From Anaerolineaceae bacterium (GTDB lineage: Bacteria; Chloroflexota; Anaerolineae; 4572-78), in assembly GCA_024762375.1 (NCBI GenBank), contig JANTHQ010000106.1, forward strand, positions 1 through 6,716: a stretch of 6,716 bases of DNA, in the 5' to 3' direction. This document shows, in pieces, positions 5,624-6,716 of this stretch. How positions within the stretch are numbered: position 1 is the stretch's first letter; the number at the start of each line of letters is the position of its first letter. The notes under the pieces are model-generated. The model saw only the letters and a list, made by a program, of their open reading frames with translations, ran no database searches and was not told the origin of the DNA. Made by a program: the position numbers and the translations under genes.

Positions 5624-6294
5624 ATATTCCTTCTCTGGCAGACATTTTTTCTTTGGTTCAGCAAATTCCTGCGGCTGCGGTGCTGGTTGTATTTTTGGGA
5701 ACCGGCACTATTTTGCTATTGATGCAAGATTGGCGATTGACAATCCTTGCCATTGAAGTGCAGTATTTGGCGTTGGGTGCGCAATTGGCGCATCTGGTTC
5801 GCCCGGAGATTGCATTCGCAAAAGTGCTGATTGGCATTTTTGTGGGTTTGATGCTCTATCTGTCTGCACGGCAAGCCGGTTGGCGGCAAACGCTCACACT
5901 CGGCGCAGAAGGTGCTTCGGCGTTGAAAAATGCACCGGTAACTGGCAGCCGTCGGGCGGCAGGGCGATTTTTCCGGCTCATTCTGGCACTATTTTTGATG
6001 GTTGTGGCGGTATCATTGGCCCAAACCTATCCCATCGACGCATTGCCGGGTGCAATTTCCGCATCCATCTACTGGCTGGGATTGGTTGGTATCAGCCTGT
6101 TAATTTTATCTGAAAATCCTCTGAAAGTCGGGCAGGGATTGCTCACCGTGCTCATCGGATTTGATATTTGGTACAGCACACTGGAAAGCAGTTTGCTGAT
6201 TGTGGGCATGTGGGGTGCTGTAAATTTATTGTTGGCGTTGGCAATTGGCTATTTGGGAATTGCCCGCGGGGTAAACTTGGAGGAAGATTTTTGA
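5620..6294 (+). CDS. NuoK/MrpC-like membrane protein, possibly a double unit
   Basis: A 224-residue membrane protein with about seven hydrophobic segments (near 19-35, 40-60, 65-83, 117-134, 148-164, 170-188, 191-213), split by a soluble stretch with basic residues (84-116). The C-terminal half (LGLVGISLLILSENPLK, then LLTVLIGFDIWYSTLE) resembles NuoK/MrpC, small three-helix subunits with a glutamate in a GLE-type motif; here it is Asp182 in GFDIW. The N-terminal half also shows three helices with an acidic residue in the second (Glu46 in LAIEVQYL), so two NuoK-like units may be fused. NuoK is about 100 residues, so this is roughly twice its length. The ATG overlaps the previous stop as ATGA, and the stop overlaps the next gene's TTG, so translation is probably coupled along the operon. 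The family match is by eye and weak; membrane localisation is secure. Confidence 0.6.
   Translation: MNIPSLADIFSLVQQIPAAAVLVVFLGTGTILLLMQDWRLTILAIEVQYLALGAQLAHLVRPEIAFAKVLIGIFVGLMLYLSARQAGWRQTLTLGAEGASALKNAPVTGSRRAAGRFFRLILALFLMVVAVSLAQTYPIDALPGAISASIYWLGLVGISLLILSENPLKVGQGLLTVLIGFDIWYSTLESSLLIVGMWGAVNLLLALAIGYLGIARGVNLEEDF
6279..6284 (+). promoter_or_regulatory. Ribosome binding site for the TTG-started third gene
   Basis: GGAGGA, 6 nt before the TTG at 6291. It supports that start. The GTG at 6295 has a 10-nt spacing but its frame stops after seven codons. Confidence 0.7.
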
Positions 6295-6716
6295 GTGAGC
6301 AATTTTTGCCGCTATTGATTCTTTTACTGCCGTTTGGATTGGCGCTGGCCGTGTATCCACTGCGGCGATGGAAAATCGGGGTGTGGGCGTCGGTTGCGGT
6401 TGCGGTGATGATGGCGGCTGCAGCATGGTGGCTTTTGCCCGAACGCGGCTTCGACCTGCTGGGGCGTTCCTTTGTCGCCGAACCGTTTTCGGCGCAATTG
6501 TGGAGTATCCTCTGGCTGGTACTGGCGGTTTTATCCCTGCTTTCTGTCGAATTTTCACCGGGATGGACGTTTTTTCCCGCCGGAACTTTGATGGTGGGGC
6601 TCGCCGGCTGGGCAATGTTCAGCCCACATGTGGGTATTGCCGCACTTTTTGTAGAAATGAATGCGCTGGTGGCTGTGTTTGCCATTCAGGGTGGGCGACT
6701 TGGGTCGGTGCGGGCA
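6291..6716 (+). CDS. Membrane protein, probable NuoM/N-like subunit (partial, cut by window end)
   Basis: An open frame with 142 codons in the window, running off the right edge. It starts at TTG (6291), overlapping the previous stop as TTGA, with GGAGGA 6 nt upstream. No ATG occurs in frame until codon 40, inside the second hydrophobic segment. The product begins SEQFLPLLILLLPFGLAL and shows five hydrophobic segments (about 6-22, 31-49, 70-84, 97-110, 114-132). Glu122 in LFVEMNALVAVFAIQ lies in the fifth segment, where antiporter-like complex I subunits carry their conserved TM5 glutamate. That position and the operon context suggest a NuoM/N-type subunit, but the diagnostic central region lies beyond the window. 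Confidence 0.65.
   Translation, partial: MSEQFLPLLILLLPFGLALAVYPLRRWKIGVWASVAVAVMMAAAAWWLLPERGFDLLGRSFVAEPFSAQLWSILWLVLAVLSLLSVEFSPGWTFFPAGTLMVGLAGWAMFSPHVGIAALFVEMNALVAVFAIQGGRLGSVRA

Noticed and set aside
6295..6318. GTG at 6295 as start of the third membrane gene
   Set aside because: Its frame stops after seven codons; the TTG at 6291 opens a frame to the window end.

Overview
The window is a stretch of ordinary bacterial chromosome, roughly 55% GC by eye, with tightly packed genes in two opposing blocks. The gene content (a stand-alone glutamate formiminotransferase, an AcsE-type pterin-binding methyltransferase, a redoxin with a GHYCPKD motif, a degenerate complex I-like membrane cluster) and intergenic DNA built from short 7- and 9-bp tandem units would fit a Chloroflexota (Anaerolineae/Caldilineae-like) genome. 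That assignment is inference from resemblance. A related candidate phylum cannot be excluded.

Left block, minus strand (about 62-3824), in order of transcription: an AcsE-like methyl-THF methyltransferase; a 140-bp gap filled by a 9-bp-unit inverted repeat; yjjX (inosine/xanthosine triphosphatase) overlapping a glutamate formiminotransferase gene; an intrinsic terminator at 1439-1472; then a peroxiredoxin-like gene and 6-phosphogluconolactonase (pgl), 6 bp apart. These look like at least two transcription units. The first joins two tetrahydrofolate-dependent one-carbon enzymes with a nucleotide house-cleaning enzyme. The second joins a thiol redox protein with an oxidative pentose-phosphate enzyme, a plausible redox/NADPH pairing.

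Centre (3804-3961): about 160 bp made almost entirely of short tandem repeats of several different heptamers (GGTTCAA, GTCAGCA, AATNNCC, AATGACC), with one octamer duplication. The repeat runs into the 5' end of the methyltransferase gene and supplies its only available start codon (TTG). A shorter heptad array lies just past the pgl stop codon, at 32-59.

Right block, plus strand (about 4043 to the end): three overlapping genes for multi-spanning membrane proteins. The first resembles the NuoL/M/N (antiporter-like) family but lacks most of its proton-path residues. The second looks like one or two NuoK/MrpC-like three-helix units in one protein. The third, cut by the window edge, starts at a TTG and looks like the beginning of another NuoM/N-like subunit. 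Together they look like the membrane arm of a divergent complex I- or Mrp-like assembly, and they are the least explained part of the window.
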